Shown: positions 54,742 to 63,766, counted from the first letter of the stretch. The stretch: 64,000 nucleotides of DNA from Mycolicibacter icosiumassiliensis (GCF_900078685.2 NZ_LT546166.1:1477467-1541466), one strand, 5' to 3'. Made by a program: numbers and translations. The notes: generated by a model from the letters alone, not told the origin.

Positions 54742-55038
54742 GAGAGGGCTCAGTAGACCGTAGCTGGGCGCAACATTACGGACGCGGCTAAGCACCTGTT
54801 GGACTGCGGGCTTGCTTGCCGCGGCGGTAACCGTGGCCGCCGCGGCAACCGGCGGTGCTGTTTCTCGCTGATTCTCAATTTCTCATTGCCGGATTAATTA
54901 GTGGTGTGGACCGGGCCGACCCGGACGGTAGGCCGACCCGGTGGTCGATGGTGCAGCCGGACGGTGGAGTCGCTACACACCCGGCCCGGCAATTCATTAC
55001 AGCGGGGTACCCCCGCAACTGTCGTGTTACACCGCTTC
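54742..55038 (+). other. Intergenic stretch with a possible signal-peptide remnant
   Basis: No convincing gene is seen. One plus-strand frame around 54778-54870 reads RTRLSTCWTAGLLAAAVTVA with an Ala-rich hydrophobic tail and a stop, like a signal peptide without a start codon or mature part. This is weak evidence for a decayed secreted-protein gene. The DJ-1 promoter follows. Confidence 0.3.
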
Positions 55039-55064
55039 GTTTGTGGGTCTGGGCGCCCGGGTAT
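55039..55064 (+). promoter_or_regulatory. SigF-type promoter of the DJ-1/PfpI operon
   Basis: GTTT (55039-55042), 16 bases, GGGTAT (55059-55064) is a perfect match, 46 bases upstream of the ATG. Confidence 0.85.
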
Positions 55065-55109
55065 GCGGATCGGTATTGGGAGCTGTCCGTAGCACGGGAG
55101 GGAGCGGTC

Positions 55110-55601
55110 ATGTCCGGTTCGCTGGAAGGACGACGGGTCGCAGTTCTGGTGGCCCCAGAGGGTGTCGAACAGATCGAGCTGACCGAACCATGGCGTGCGG
55201 TGGCCGAGGCCGGCGCACGTCCCATGCTGGTGTCCACAGCTGCCGGTCCCATTCAGGCTTTCAACCATCTGGATCGCGCCGACAAGTTCGATGTGGACCG
55301 GCAAGTCAAGGATGTCTCGGCGGATGACTTCGATGCGCTGGTGCTGCCGGGCGGGGTGGCCAACCCTGACCAGCTGCGGGTCGACAAGCGCGCGGTGTCG
55401 TTCATTCGGGAGTTCTTCGACGCCGGTAAGCCGGTCGCTGTCATCTGCCATGGGCCGTGGACGTTGGTGGAAGCCGGAGTCATTGCCAGCCGCCGGATTA
55501 CCTCGTGGCCGAGCTTGCGTACCGACATCGTGAATGCGGGCGGCGATTGGGTCGATGAGGAGTTGGTGGAGGAGTTCGCGGCACGGGGGGCGACGTTGTG
55601 A
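55110..55601 (+). CDS. DJ-1/PfpI family protein with a shortened C-terminus
   Basis: The 163-residue protein has the DJ-1/PfpI fold: RRVAVLVAPEGVEQIELTEP, DDFDALVLPGGVANPDQLR and the nucleophile elbow KPVAVICHGPWTLVEAGV with the reactive Cys. Relatives continue after DWVDEE with a strand reading like VVVDxxLVTSRNPxDLPAF and end LVEEFA. Here WVDEE is joined directly to LVEEFAARGATL, so about 25 residues are missing in frame. The next gene starts inside the stop. Confidence 0.88.
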   Translation: MSGSLEGRRVAVLVAPEGVEQIELTEPWRAVAEAGARPMLVSTAAGPIQAFNHLDRADKFDVDRQVKDVSADDFDALVLPGGVANPDQLRVDKRAVSFIREFFDAGKPVAVICHGPWTLVEAGVIASRRITSWPSLRTDIVNAGGDWVDEELVEEFAARGATL

Positions 55602-55948
55602 TGGTGGAGCCGATGCCGGTACCTGTCGAGACCGAAAACCGCCGTGCGCGACTCTGGGTCAACTGGGCCACGGCGGCGTTGACCGCTGCGGGGGCGGCCT
55701 TGGTGATGGTGTTTGCGCTGGGCGCGGTGATGAGCACCGCCGCGTGCAGTACCGCTGAGTGCCCCGACCTCGGGCCCAGCGGGGCACTCTTCGGCGTGCT
55801 GTACTACGGGGCACCGGCAGTCGCCGCATTGACCATCTTGGCTTCGTTCTTCACGGCGGGTCGTCGGCGCGGATTCCTAGTGCCGGTGGCTGGTTGGACG
55901 TTGCTGGTACTCGATGTGCTGGCGCTGCTCATCGCCTTTCGGCGCTGA
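55601..55948 (+). CDS. Small membrane protein, SigF operon, paralog B
   Basis: The 115-residue protein is a paralog of the 49.5 kb gene. It has three hydrophobic segments, a loop with two Cys (STAACSTAECPDLGPSG), and the shared GALFGVLYYGAPAVAALTIL. ATG at 55601 overlaps the DJ-1 stop (TGATG), so it is cotranscribed from the SigF promoter at 55039. Function is unknown. Confidence 0.82.
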   Translation: MVEPMPVPVETENRRARLWVNWATAALTAAGAALVMVFALGAVMSTAACSTAECPDLGPSGALFGVLYYGAPAVAALTILASFFTAGRRRGFLVPVAGWTLLVLDVLALLIAFRR

Positions 55949-56022
55949 ATGCAAGGATCGGGGTTCAGGCCGCCAGGGCACCCCGGGGACGCGGCGCCCA
56001 TGTGGTGGCCTGAGGGCCGGGG

Positions 56023-56048
56023 GTTTTGCCTCAACGTGCTCGGGGTAG
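56023..56048 (+). promoter_or_regulatory. SigF-type promoter of the two-small-ORF unit
   Basis: GTTT (56023-56026), 16 bases, GGGTAG (56043-56048). The predicted start at about 56055 is three bases ahead of the small-gene ATG, so the mRNA is almost leaderless. Confidence 0.75.
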
Positions 56049-56057
56049 CCCATAGCC

Positions 56058-56141
56058 ATGGCACAGATGACTTTGCGCGCCGAACTCAGCGATTCCGAAC
56101 TGAAGCTGCTGGCCAATGCGATCCTGGGTTGTGACTCATGA
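56058..56141 (+). CDS. 27-residue small protein coupled to DUF6131
   Basis: ATG at 56058 follows the SigF promoter by ten bases and encodes MAQMTLRAELSDSELKLLAN plus AILGCDS. The stop overlaps the next start as ATGA. The short helical sequence and the coupling suggest a real translated leader or small protein rather than noise. No family is known to me. Confidence 0.5.
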   Translation: MAQMTLRAELSDSELKLLANAILGCDS

Positions 56142-56293
56142 TCGGGGTCGGGTTGCTGCTGCTGATCCTGGGACTGGTGTTCGACGTCTACGTCCTGTGG
56201 GCGATCGGGATCGTCCTGCTGGTCGTGGGCGCGGTGTTTTGGGTGCTGGGGGCCGTGGGGCGGCCGGTTGGTGGCCGTCGCTACTGGTACTGA
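56138..56293 (+). CDS. DUF6131-like 51-residue membrane protein
   Basis: The product MIGVGLLLLILGLVFDVYVL plus a second helix (IVLLVVGAVFWVLGAV) and the tail GRPVGGRRYWY match the small two-helix DUF6131 type common in mycobacteria. It is too short to be noticed by usual length cut-offs. It is coupled to the upstream 27-residue frame and driven by a SigF-type promoter. Confidence 0.75.
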   Translation: MIGVGLLLLILGLVFDVYVLWAIGIVLLVVGAVFWVLGAVGRPVGGRRYWY

Positions 56294-56313
56294 GCGCCTT
56301 TCGTGGCGTGACG

Positions 56314-57519
<1,206 letters not shown>

Positions 57520-57529
57520 CTACATCGAC

Positions 57530-58234
57530 ATGTCCGCGCATACCCGCCTCGATTCCATTGGTCCGCTGGCGATCGCGGTATCCGCAGTCTGTGCCGCCAT
57601 GCTTGTCAGCCCCAGCGTTCCCGTCGCGAGGGCTGCGCCGTGTCCCGATACCGAGGTGGTCTTCGCGCGCGGAACCGGTGAGCCGCCGGGCGTTGGTCCG
57701 ACCGGTCAGGCATTCCTCAATGCGCTCAACGCGCGCCTGGGTACCAGCCCGGTCGTCTACGCGGTCAATTACCCGGCCACCGACCACTGGGACACCGGCA
57801 TCGACGGCATTCGGGATGCGGGCGCTCACGTCGTCTCCCGGGCGACCAGCTGTCCCAAAACCAAGATGGTGCTGGGCGGCTACTCCCAGGGCGCGGCGGT
57901 GATGGGTTTCGTCACGTCGGCCCAGGTACCCGACGGGGTCGACCCGGCGACAGTTCCCAAGCCGCTGGACCCCGATGTCGCCGACCACGTCGCCGCGGTC
58001 GTATTGTTCGCCATGCCCAACGAGCGGGCGATGAACTTTCTCAAGGAACCCACGATCGTGATCGGACCGCTGTATCAGGCAAAGACCCTGCAAGTGTGCG
58101 CCGTCGAGGATGCGGTGTGCTCCGACGGCATGAACTTCGCGGCGCACGACAGCTACGCCGGCGACGACGCAACGATGGTCCAACAGGGAGCGGACTTCGC
58201 CACCCACCAGCTGACCCAGGGCCGCGTGGGATAG
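57530..58234 (+). CDS. Secreted cutinase-like esterase (copy 2)
   Basis: This protein of about 234 residues has a signal segment (ending VARAAPC), then the cutinase order CPDTEVVFARGTGEPPGVGP, MVLGGYSQGAAVMGFV with the Ser, CAVEDAVCSDG with the Asp, and a His near NFAAHDSYAGD. I start at ATG 57530 because an upstream GTG at 57512 overlaps the promoter. Copy 1 at 53541 has the same architecture, so the two are likely functional paralogs. Confidence 0.9.
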   Translation: MSAHTRLDSIGPLAIAVSAVCAAMLVSPSVPVARAAPCPDTEVVFARGTGEPPGVGPTGQAFLNALNARLGTSPVVYAVNYPATDHWDTGIDGIRDAGAHVVSRATSCPKTKMVLGGYSQGAAVMGFVTSAQVPDGVDPATVPKPLDPDVADHVAAVVLFAMPNERAMNFLKEPTIVIGPLYQAKTLQVCAVEDAVCSDGMNFAAHDSYAGDDATMVQQGADFATHQLTQGRVG

Positions 58235-58327
58235 CCCCTGCGGCCCCAAACACGCCGCCGACGCGGCACCCATGCTGCTCGTCGCGACCCGAATGGTGCA
58301 GGGCTTCTCCGGCGGGGGACGTGCCGG

Positions 58328-58762
58328 CTAACGGACCTGACGGAAACCCTGCACGCCCGCCAGCGCCTCAGCCACCGACGAGGTAGTCGGCAAGGCATTG
58401 CCGGGGTCGCAGATTCGCAGCAGCCGCCCAACCGCGACTCCGGGCACCGTCGTACAGTAGACCATGGTTTCGTCGCATCGGTCGGTAATCGACTTGAGTG
58501 CCGAAAACCCTGCGGTGCCAATGAATTCCAGATCATTGAGGTCGAGTACCAACCACTCGCAGTAGCCCGCGCAACGTTGTACGTAGTCAGCCAGCTGGCC
58601 GGCGTTGGATGCGTCGAGTTCGCCGCCCACACTGATCACTGCACCGGAGCGTCCCCAGCGGGTGACGGAACGAGCGGTGCGGCTCGCCCAGGTATCTGAC
58701 GGGGGAAGGGAATCTATTCGGGGCGCCGGGAACACCGACCCGGCGGTTCTCAAAGCAGGCAT
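58328..58762 (-). CDS. STAS-domain protein (anti-anti-sigma factor type)
   Basis: The 144-residue protein has an N-terminal tail and a STAS domain: GAVISVGGELDASNAGQLAD, the key loop LVLDLNDLEFIGTAGFSAL, and LLRICDPGNALPTTSSVAEAL. In anti-anti-sigma factors a Ser or Thr in the DxxG(T/S)AG loop is phosphorylated by an anti-sigma kinase; here it is IGTAG, so Thr. Its closeness to sigF suggests a role releasing SigF from RsbW, similar to RsfB. That is inference. Confidence 0.82.
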   Translation of the reverse strand: MPALRTAGSVFPAPRIDSLPPSDTWASRTARSVTRWGRSGAVISVGGELDASNAGQLADYVQRCAGYCEWLVLDLNDLEFIGTAGFSALKSITDRCDETMVYCTTVPGVAVGRLLRICDPGNALPTTSSVAEALAGVQGFRQVR

Positions 58763-59010
58763 TGAATTACTCCATCAGTCCAAACTCGTACTGTGGATCG
58801 CGTCGATGCGAGCTACACCTTCACAGATGAGATGCCGGGAGTAGGCCTCCCTGGCTAGCGTGCATTACGCGTCTTTCCGGGTGGCTGTGAACTCAACCTG
58901 CTAACGAACCTACGCCGATACTCGCGGGTCTGCAACGATTCGGTAACGATACTCTTTTTCACGTTGTCGCGAATTCCCTTGTAGCAAACCGCTTCGAGGA
59001 CCTGTTCCGC

Positions 59011-59035
59011 GTTTAGGAGCGGGTGTCGGGGGTAA
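59011..59035 (+). promoter_or_regulatory. SigF-type promoter of the glycosyltransferase gene
   Basis: GTTT (59011-59014), 15 bases, GGGTAA (59030-59035). The predicted start is two or three bases from the ATG at 59045, so the mRNA is nearly leaderless. Confidence 0.8.
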
Positions 59036-59044
59036 CAACCGACT

Positions 59045-60052
59045 ATGGCATTTCCGCAGACCACTCGGCGTTCGCTGCTCGTCTGGCACGTGCATGGCTG
59101 CTGGATGGATTCCTTCGTCGCCGGGCGACACCGCTACCTCATTCCGGTCGATGCCCCGCGTGGTCCCGACGGTCGCGGGTTATGCGGTCACGACTGGCCC
59201 CGGGCACAGGAAGTCCCGCTGGCCGAACTAGGCGACCACGATATCGATCTGGTGGTGCTGCAGCGGCCGCACGAGCTGGAGCTGGTAGCGCGCCTGCTGG
59301 GCTGCCGGCCCGGAATCGACGTCCCGGCGGTCTACGTCGAGCACAACACCCCGCGGCCGTTCGTGGTGGAGAGCCTGCACCCGATCGCAGACCGCGACGA
59401 CATCCCACTGATCCACGTCACCGCCTTCAATCAGCTGATGTGGGACAACGGCCGCGCGCCCACAACCGTCATCGGCCATGGGATCGCCGACCCGGGCCAC
59501 CTGTACACCGGGGACATCGCGGCTGCCGGTGCCCTGATCAACGAGCCGCTGCGGCGGGGGCGCACCGTCGGCACCGATCTCCTGGGCCCGCTGGGGCAGT
59601 CAGCGCCGGTCGACGTGTGGGGGATCGGCACCGAGGACCTCAACAAACCGGCCCATCGCTGCTCAGGTGTTGTCGGCCACGGTGACGTGCGGACCGATCA
59701 GCTGCTGAAGGAATTGGCGCACCGGCGGGTCTACCTGCACACCGCGCGCTGGACGTCGCTGGGTCCGTCGTTGCTGGAAGCCATGTTCCTGGGAATGCCG
59801 GTGGTGGCGGTGGCTGCCACGATGGCGCCGCTGGTGGTGCCCCCGGAGGCGGGTGTCGTCAGTGCGGACGTCGACACCCTGCGAGTCGCGCTGAACGGCC
59901 TGGTCGCCGACCGGTACCTGGCCGAGGTGGTCGGCCAGGCGGCCCGCGCGTACGCCACGGAACATTTCGGGCTGGACCGATTCCTGCGGGACTGGGACCA
60001 GGTCATCGAGGAGCAATGCAGCGCCAGCCGTGCTGGGGGAGCGCCGCCGTGA
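59045..60052 (+). CDS. Glycosyltransferase (GT4-like)
   Basis: This 335-residue enzyme has a GT-B layout: RRSLLVWHVHGCWMDSFVAG at the N-terminus, LVVLQRPHELELVARLL and YVEHNTPRPFVVESLHPIA in the middle, and the C-terminal donor region LHTARWTSLGPSLLEAMFLG (in place of the canonical E-x7-E, GPSLLEAM) with MPVVAVAATMAPLVVPPEAG. The sugar donor and acceptor are unknown. ATG at 59045 follows a SigF promoter. A remnant of a second glycosyltransferase follows it. Confidence 0.87.
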   Translation: MAFPQTTRRSLLVWHVHGCWMDSFVAGRHRYLIPVDAPRGPDGRGLCGHDWPRAQEVPLAELGDHDIDLVVLQRPHELELVARLLGCRPGIDVPAVYVEHNTPRPFVVESLHPIADRDDIPLIHVTAFNQLMWDNGRAPTTVIGHGIADPGHLYTGDIAAAGALINEPLRRGRTVGTDLLGPLGQSAPVDVWGIGTEDLNKPAHRCSGVVGHGDVRTDQLLKELAHRRVYLHTARWTSLGPSLLEAMFLGMPVVAVAATMAPLVVPPEAGVVSADVDTLRVALNGLVADRYLAEVVGQAARAYATEHFGLDRFLRDWDQVIEEQCSASRAGGAPP

Positions 60053-60108
60053 AGGACGCGTGAGCGCCACCCACCTGGCCGCCAAGCGCCGGTTGCGGGG
60101 ATCTCGTT

Positions 60109-60207
60109 GTGGCGGAACGGGTATCACTGTATGGCGACGAGCATCGTGGCCTCGTCCCACTGGAGGCCGTGGCTCGCGGTGTACCGGTGGTGGGGTCGGC
60201 GGCCTGA
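60109..60207 (+). pseudogene. Remnant of a second glycosyltransferase
   Basis: One frame reads VAERVSLYGDEHRGLVPLEA then VARGVPVVGSAA and stops, matching the C-terminal donor-binding piece of GT4 enzymes (GLVPLEAxARGVPVVGSA). It lacks a start and both N-terminal and final parts. It suggests the upstream gene once stood in a pair. Confidence 0.6.
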
Positions 60208-60334
60208 TGGCTGGCCTTGCGAATGTGTAAAGCCTGAGCGCTATTTGACAAAACGTGGTCCCGCGCGGAAGACCGGCCCGGGCCATGGCCCGTTCGATTC
60301 GGGCCGCTTGCCCCGATAGACCGGGCGGAGGAGT

Positions 60335-61069
60335 ATGAGCGCATTGGCCGCGTGGGCGGAGAAACATATGGCGGAGACGAGCCGCAACGACATGATGGGC
60401 GATGTGGCGGATCTGGTTCGTACTTTGGATCAGCGGCAGCCGGTCGATACCGACGGAGCCTTGGACGAGCTGATCGAGAACCTGCTCGGGCACATGTCCT
60501 GCGCCCAGCACGCCGGTGTCACACTCACGACGTCGGGCGGTGCTGTGCAGACTCTTTCGGCGACCGACACGTACCCAGCAGTGCTCGACGACATTCAGCG
60601 TCGCCACCGGGAAGGGCCATGTCTGGCCGCGGCGTGGAAGCATCACGTCGTTCGCCTGGATGACATCTCCCGCGAGGAACGCTGGCCGTCGTATTGTCGG
60701 GAGGCCGTGGCCACGACGCCGATCCGTTCCATTCTGGCGTTCGAAATATTCACCGGTGATGGGACTACCGGCGCCTTGAACTTCTACGCCCACACGGCCA
60801 ACGCGTTCGATGACGACGCGGTGGAACTGGGTTTGATCCTGGCTACCCACGCCGCGTTGGCATGGCACATGGTCCGCCGCGACGAGCAATTCCGCAGTGC
60901 ACTGGCGTCCCGCGACGTCATCGGCCAAGCCAAAGGAATGCTCATGGAGCGGTTCGACATCGACGCGGTGCAAGCCTTTGAGCTGCTCAAGCGGCTGTCG
61001 CAGAACTCCAACACCCCGCTGGCCGCGGTCGCCCTGCAACTGGTGGGTCGCGTCGGCCGGGCGCGGTGA
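60335..61069 (+). CDS. GAF-ANTAR domain protein
   Basis: The 244-residue protein has a GAF sensor domain at about 30-180 (AGVTLTTSGGAVQTLSATDT, GPCLAAAWKHHVVRLDDISR, RSILAFEIFTGDGTTGALNF) and a C-terminal ANTAR RNA-binding domain (FRSALASRDVIGQAKGMLME, then DIDAVQAFELLKRLSQNSN). ANTAR proteins prevent transcription termination by binding paired stem-loops in target RNAs. ATG at 60335 has GGAGGAG upstream. Its RNA target is unknown. Confidence 0.9.
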   Translation: MSALAAWAEKHMAETSRNDMMGDVADLVRTLDQRQPVDTDGALDELIENLLGHMSCAQHAGVTLTTSGGAVQTLSATDTYPAVLDDIQRRHREGPCLAAAWKHHVVRLDDISREERWPSYCREAVATTPIRSILAFEIFTGDGTTGALNFYAHTANAFDDDAVELGLILATHAALAWHMVRRDEQFRSALASRDVIGQAKGMLMERFDIDAVQAFELLKRLSQNSNTPLAAVALQLVGRVGRAR

Positions 61070-61081
61070 GCTTGCGGGCTG

Positions 61082-61837
61082 CTAGAGCCGGCTTTCCGGT
61101 CTGATCAGCGCCCAGACCGTCTTGCCGCGCGGAGTAGGCGTACTGCCCCAGGCGCGAGACACCGCACTGACTACCGCCAAGCCCGACGCCCGGGCCGGGG
61201 AGCCGGCAGGGGTTTCGTGGAGCACCGCCGGGGCGGCGTCGGCGTCTTGGACCGCGATGGTGACCGTGGAGCCTGCGCTTTCTACCAGAACTGTCGGGGA
61301 GCTGTCGGTGTGGCGCAGGACATTTTCCACCAGCACATCCACGATCACCTTGGCGCTGGGGATCAATTGATCCTGTGACCAGTTGGACAGGCACTCGGCG
61401 ACGAAGTCACGGGAATGGCGCAAGCTGCTCAGGCGGCGTGGCAACTCGGCGCAGACCCTGCGCCGTGCGCGCTTGGGGCGCGCCAGCGAACCCAACGCGG
61501 TCTCAACGTCGGGATACGCCGGAACGTACCGCGTCACACCGGTTCTGGCGATTGACGCCGCCATGTCGGGTCGAACACAGACCAACAGAATCGGGATATC
61601 GGGCCAGACGCTCACATGCCAGCGGGCGCTGGTGAACACCGACCACGCAGATGGCGCTGGGACTTCCAGTCCGCTGACGTCGACCAATACCGCCGACGGT
61701 TCATCGAGCGCCACCTTGATCACGCTGTCGCGCAATGCGAGATAGGTGCTGCTGTCTAGCCTTCCCATGGCGGTCAGCAGGCGCGCGCCGCTCACTTCGC
61801 TTATCGATACCGTGAGCTGACCTGGTGCCCTAGTCAT
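61082..61837 (-). CDS. STAS domain fused to an HATPase (anti-sigma-like) domain
   Basis: The product of about 251 residues combines two partner-switching modules. An N-terminal STAS domain (about 1-105; DEPSAVLVDVSGLEVPAPSA) precedes an HATPase_c domain (about 120-251), whose N-box region is VIVDVLVENVLRHT and whose later region reads ASGLAVVSAVSRAWG with WALIRPES at the end. Such a fusion could act on its own or on SigF partners. ATG at 61837 is used; GTG at 61846 is possible. It converges with the GAF-ANTAR gene. Confidence 0.82.
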   Translation of the reverse strand: MTRAPGQLTVSISEVSGARLLTAMGRLDSSTYLALRDSVIKVALDEPSAVLVDVSGLEVPAPSAWSVFTSARWHVSVWPDIPILLVCVRPDMAASIARTGVTRYVPAYPDVETALGSLARPKRARRRVCAELPRRLSSLRHSRDFVAECLSNWSQDQLIPSAKVIVDVLVENVLRHTDSSPTVLVESAGSTVTIAVQDADAAPAVLHETPAGSPARASGLAVVSAVSRAWGSTPTPRGKTVWALIRPESRL

Positions 61838-61941
61838 GTCCCACACCCGGCCTGCAGTCCGTCATAACACTCTGCCACCACCCCTCACGTGATGGGCTAC
61901 CCACAAGTGCCGTCAAGCTCACCTGGCGTGCCGCCGCGATC

Positions 61942-62610
61942 TCAATTCACGGTCAAAAGAGTGTGGTCGAGATCGGAAAGCACCTCGGACGGCAGCCTGC
62001 CGGTGTAGGCAGCCAGGAAGCGGGCCGCCAGCTCGCGCACCTTGATGTTGGTCTCCTGCGAACGCCAAACCAGGATGTCGAACGCCCGCTCGGCGGAGAT
62101 GCCGTACGCAACCATCAGCACACCCTTGGCCTGCTCGATCACCGCGCGGGACTCGGCGACCTCGGAAACCGCGGCGCTGACATCGGCCTGCAACACATCG
62201 GTGACGTCGACGTAGAAACCAGCCGTGCCGGTCACGGTGCCGGCGTCATCGTGCATGCGGTCCCCGACCACGATCACCCAGTGCTCCTGCTCACTGGTGT
62301 CGATAATGCGGTGCCGGCTGCTGAACGGCTCGCCCTGTAGGACCCGCTCCAGCACCGCCGCGACCTGGGCGCGGTCTTCCGGATGTTTGTGCCGCAGCAG
62401 CAAATCAGTGCTGGGCGTCACCGTTCCCGGCTCGTAGCCGTGCATGCGGGCCACCGCATCCGACCATTCCCACCGCTGCTCGCCGAGCCAGTAGCGAAAC
62501 CGGCCGACCCGCTGCGGCTCGCCGTGGCCGACCACCAGGTCTAGGTCACTTTGGACCTCGGCGTCGTCGCCGGTCGGCGTCACAAACTGAGCATTGACAT
62601 CCCCGACCAC
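61942..62610 (-). CDS. PAS-ANTAR domain protein
   Basis: The protein has a PAS fold (about 20-135 from the chosen start: RFRYWLGEQRWEWSDAVARM, HGYEPGTVTPSTDLLLRHKH, DRMHDDAGTVTGTAGFYVDV) and a C-terminal ANTAR domain (AVIEQAKGVLMVAYGISAER, AFDILVWRSQETNIKVRELA). GTG at 62610 has GAGAAGG upstream and begins the PAS-like part. A longer frame starting at 62796 is possible. PAS supplies sensing and ANTAR the antitermination output. Confidence 0.83.
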   Translation of the reverse strand: MVGDVNAQFVTPTGDDAEVQSDLDLVVGHGEPQRVGRFRYWLGEQRWEWSDAVARMHGYEPGTVTPSTDLLLRHKHPEDRAQVAAVLERVLQGEPFSSRHRIIDTSEQEHWVIVVGDRMHDDAGTVTGTAGFYVDVTDVLQADVSAAVSEVAESRAVIEQAKGVLMVAYGISAERAFDILVWRSQETNIKVRELAARFLAAYTGRLPSEVLSDLDHTLLTVN

Positions 62611-62799
62611 CGCGCACCCGCCTTCTCGTACTCCAACAGTATGAGCTGATTCCGAACGGCCGGCGGGCGAGCCGCGGTCGGGAATCGTAGGAGCATGCAC
62701 GGACGATCCGAACCGGCGCTGTTTTGCTGAACGTCCGAGCTTGGCGTAACTATCCACAATTTCGTAACGCCGCGCAACAACTACCTCATGTTTCACTAT

Positions 62800-62825
62800 G
62801 TTTCCCGTTCGGTCGGGGTGGGTAA
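62800..62825 (+). promoter_or_regulatory. SigF-type promoter of the MPT63 gene
   Basis: GTTT (62800-62803), 16 bases, GGGTAA (62820-62825). It is 73 bases upstream of the GTG start of the MPT63-like gene. Confidence 0.75.
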
Positions 62826-62898
62826 GCGCTGACAGGTGCGGTGATGTTCCGGCGCAGCGGACTGCCGCTAACGATCGACTCGATGGAAGGAGTCAGAA

Positions 62899-63378
62899 GT
62901 GAAGCTCTCCAGGATTTCGACCAAGACGGCCGCCGGCGCGGCCGCAGTCGCCGCGTTGAGTGTTTTCTCCGCGACCACCGCCATGGCTGAGCCGGCGATC
63001 CAACCGTTCGGCACACCCGAACAGCTCAACGACGGTCTGATGGCGACGTCCTACACGGTCAGCAACCTGGGGCCGGCCACCGTCGCCATCCCCGGCTACC
63101 AGCCTCGCGGCAAGCTGTATCAAGCCGACGTGACTGCTCGCGCGGACCGCGGCACCGTGACCCCGGTGGTGGCCGACTTCAATGCCAGGGCGGCCAACAG
63201 CGACACCTACCGGGTGATCGACACGGTGCCCACGCCGGACGGAATCAATCCCGGGCCGATTGCCCAGGGCGCTGCCGCAAACGGCAAGATCTACTTCGAT
63301 GTCACCGGCCCAGCGCCGGACGGGGTCGTCTACAACGACGGCGTCCAGGACGTGCTGATCTGGTCGAGCAAGGCCTGA
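62899..63378 (+). CDS. MPT63-like secreted protein
   Basis: The 159-residue protein has a signal peptide (about 1-30, ending TTAMAEP) and the beta-sandwich of the MPT63/DUF1942 family (LNDGLMATSYTVSNLGPATV, RGKLYQADVTARADRGTVTP, GKIYFDVTGPAPDGVVYNDG, ending DVLIWSSKA). MPT63 of M. tuberculosis is a major culture-filtrate protein of unknown role. GTG at 62899 has GAAGGAG upstream and a SigF promoter 73 bases away. Confidence 0.9.
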   Translation: MKLSRISTKTAAGAAAVAALSVFSATTAMAEPAIQPFGTPEQLNDGLMATSYTVSNLGPATVAIPGYQPRGKLYQADVTARADRGTVTPVVADFNARAANSDTYRVIDTVPTPDGINPGPIAQGAAANGKIYFDVTGPAPDGVVYNDGVQDVLIWSSKA

Positions 63379-63570
63379 TGTAGGACGAATTGGGCCCGAT
63401 CTTCGCGTCGGGTCCAACACCATCCGCGCTGTCTCCGCGGGATCGGTCCTGCCATCGCCGCCGCTGCGGCAATTCTGCGGCTGGCGGTTGTCTGGTTATC
63501 CGGCCTACCTGTTGTGCCATTTGGACCGCGCGTCAGAAGCCCGCGGTTCACCGAGGTGGTGGGCTGCGCC

Positions 63571-63595
63571 GTTTGGTAAAGCCGTTGGCGGGTAA
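63571..63595 (+). promoter_or_regulatory. SigF-type promoter upstream of the TPP-enzyme remnant
   Basis: GTTT (63571-63574), 15 bases, GGGTAA (63590-63595), 28 bases before the ATG of the remnant. It may now serve the methyltransferase gene behind it. Confidence 0.75.
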
Positions 63596-63622
63596 CCGTG
63601 TGCGTGTTGAAGGGAGCAGCCA

Positions 63623-63760
63623 ATGCCGAAAACCGCGGACTTCATCCTCGATGGGCTCTGTCGGTGGTGGGAGCACCAGACCTTCGGATACCCCGCGACT
63701 CTCAAGGATCGGGATTGGGTAAGCGGGTACCCGGCAATCACAGTAAGACGGGCGGGGTAG
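63623..63760 (+). pseudogene. N-terminal remnant of a thiamine-diphosphate-dependent enzyme
   Basis: ATG at 63623, with GGGAG upstream, encodes MPKTADFILDGLCRWWEHQT then FGYPATLKDRDWV and a stop after 45 residues. The opening TADFxLDxLxRW...FGYPGD is typical of pyruvate-oxidase/acetolactate-synthase-like proteins of about 550 residues or more, so nearly all of the gene is gone and the cofactor sites are absent. Confidence 0.6.
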
Positions 63761-63766
63761 CCGTCG

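Noticed and set aside
58855..59064. Minus-strand frame of 69 residues overlapping the glycosyltransferase start
   Set aside because: No family likeness, and it is antisense to a SigF promoter and a supported gene.
60109..60130. GGGTAT box upstream of the GAF-ANTAR gene
   Set aside because: No GTTT lies 15-17 bases upstream, and the bases are explained by the glycosyltransferase remnant.
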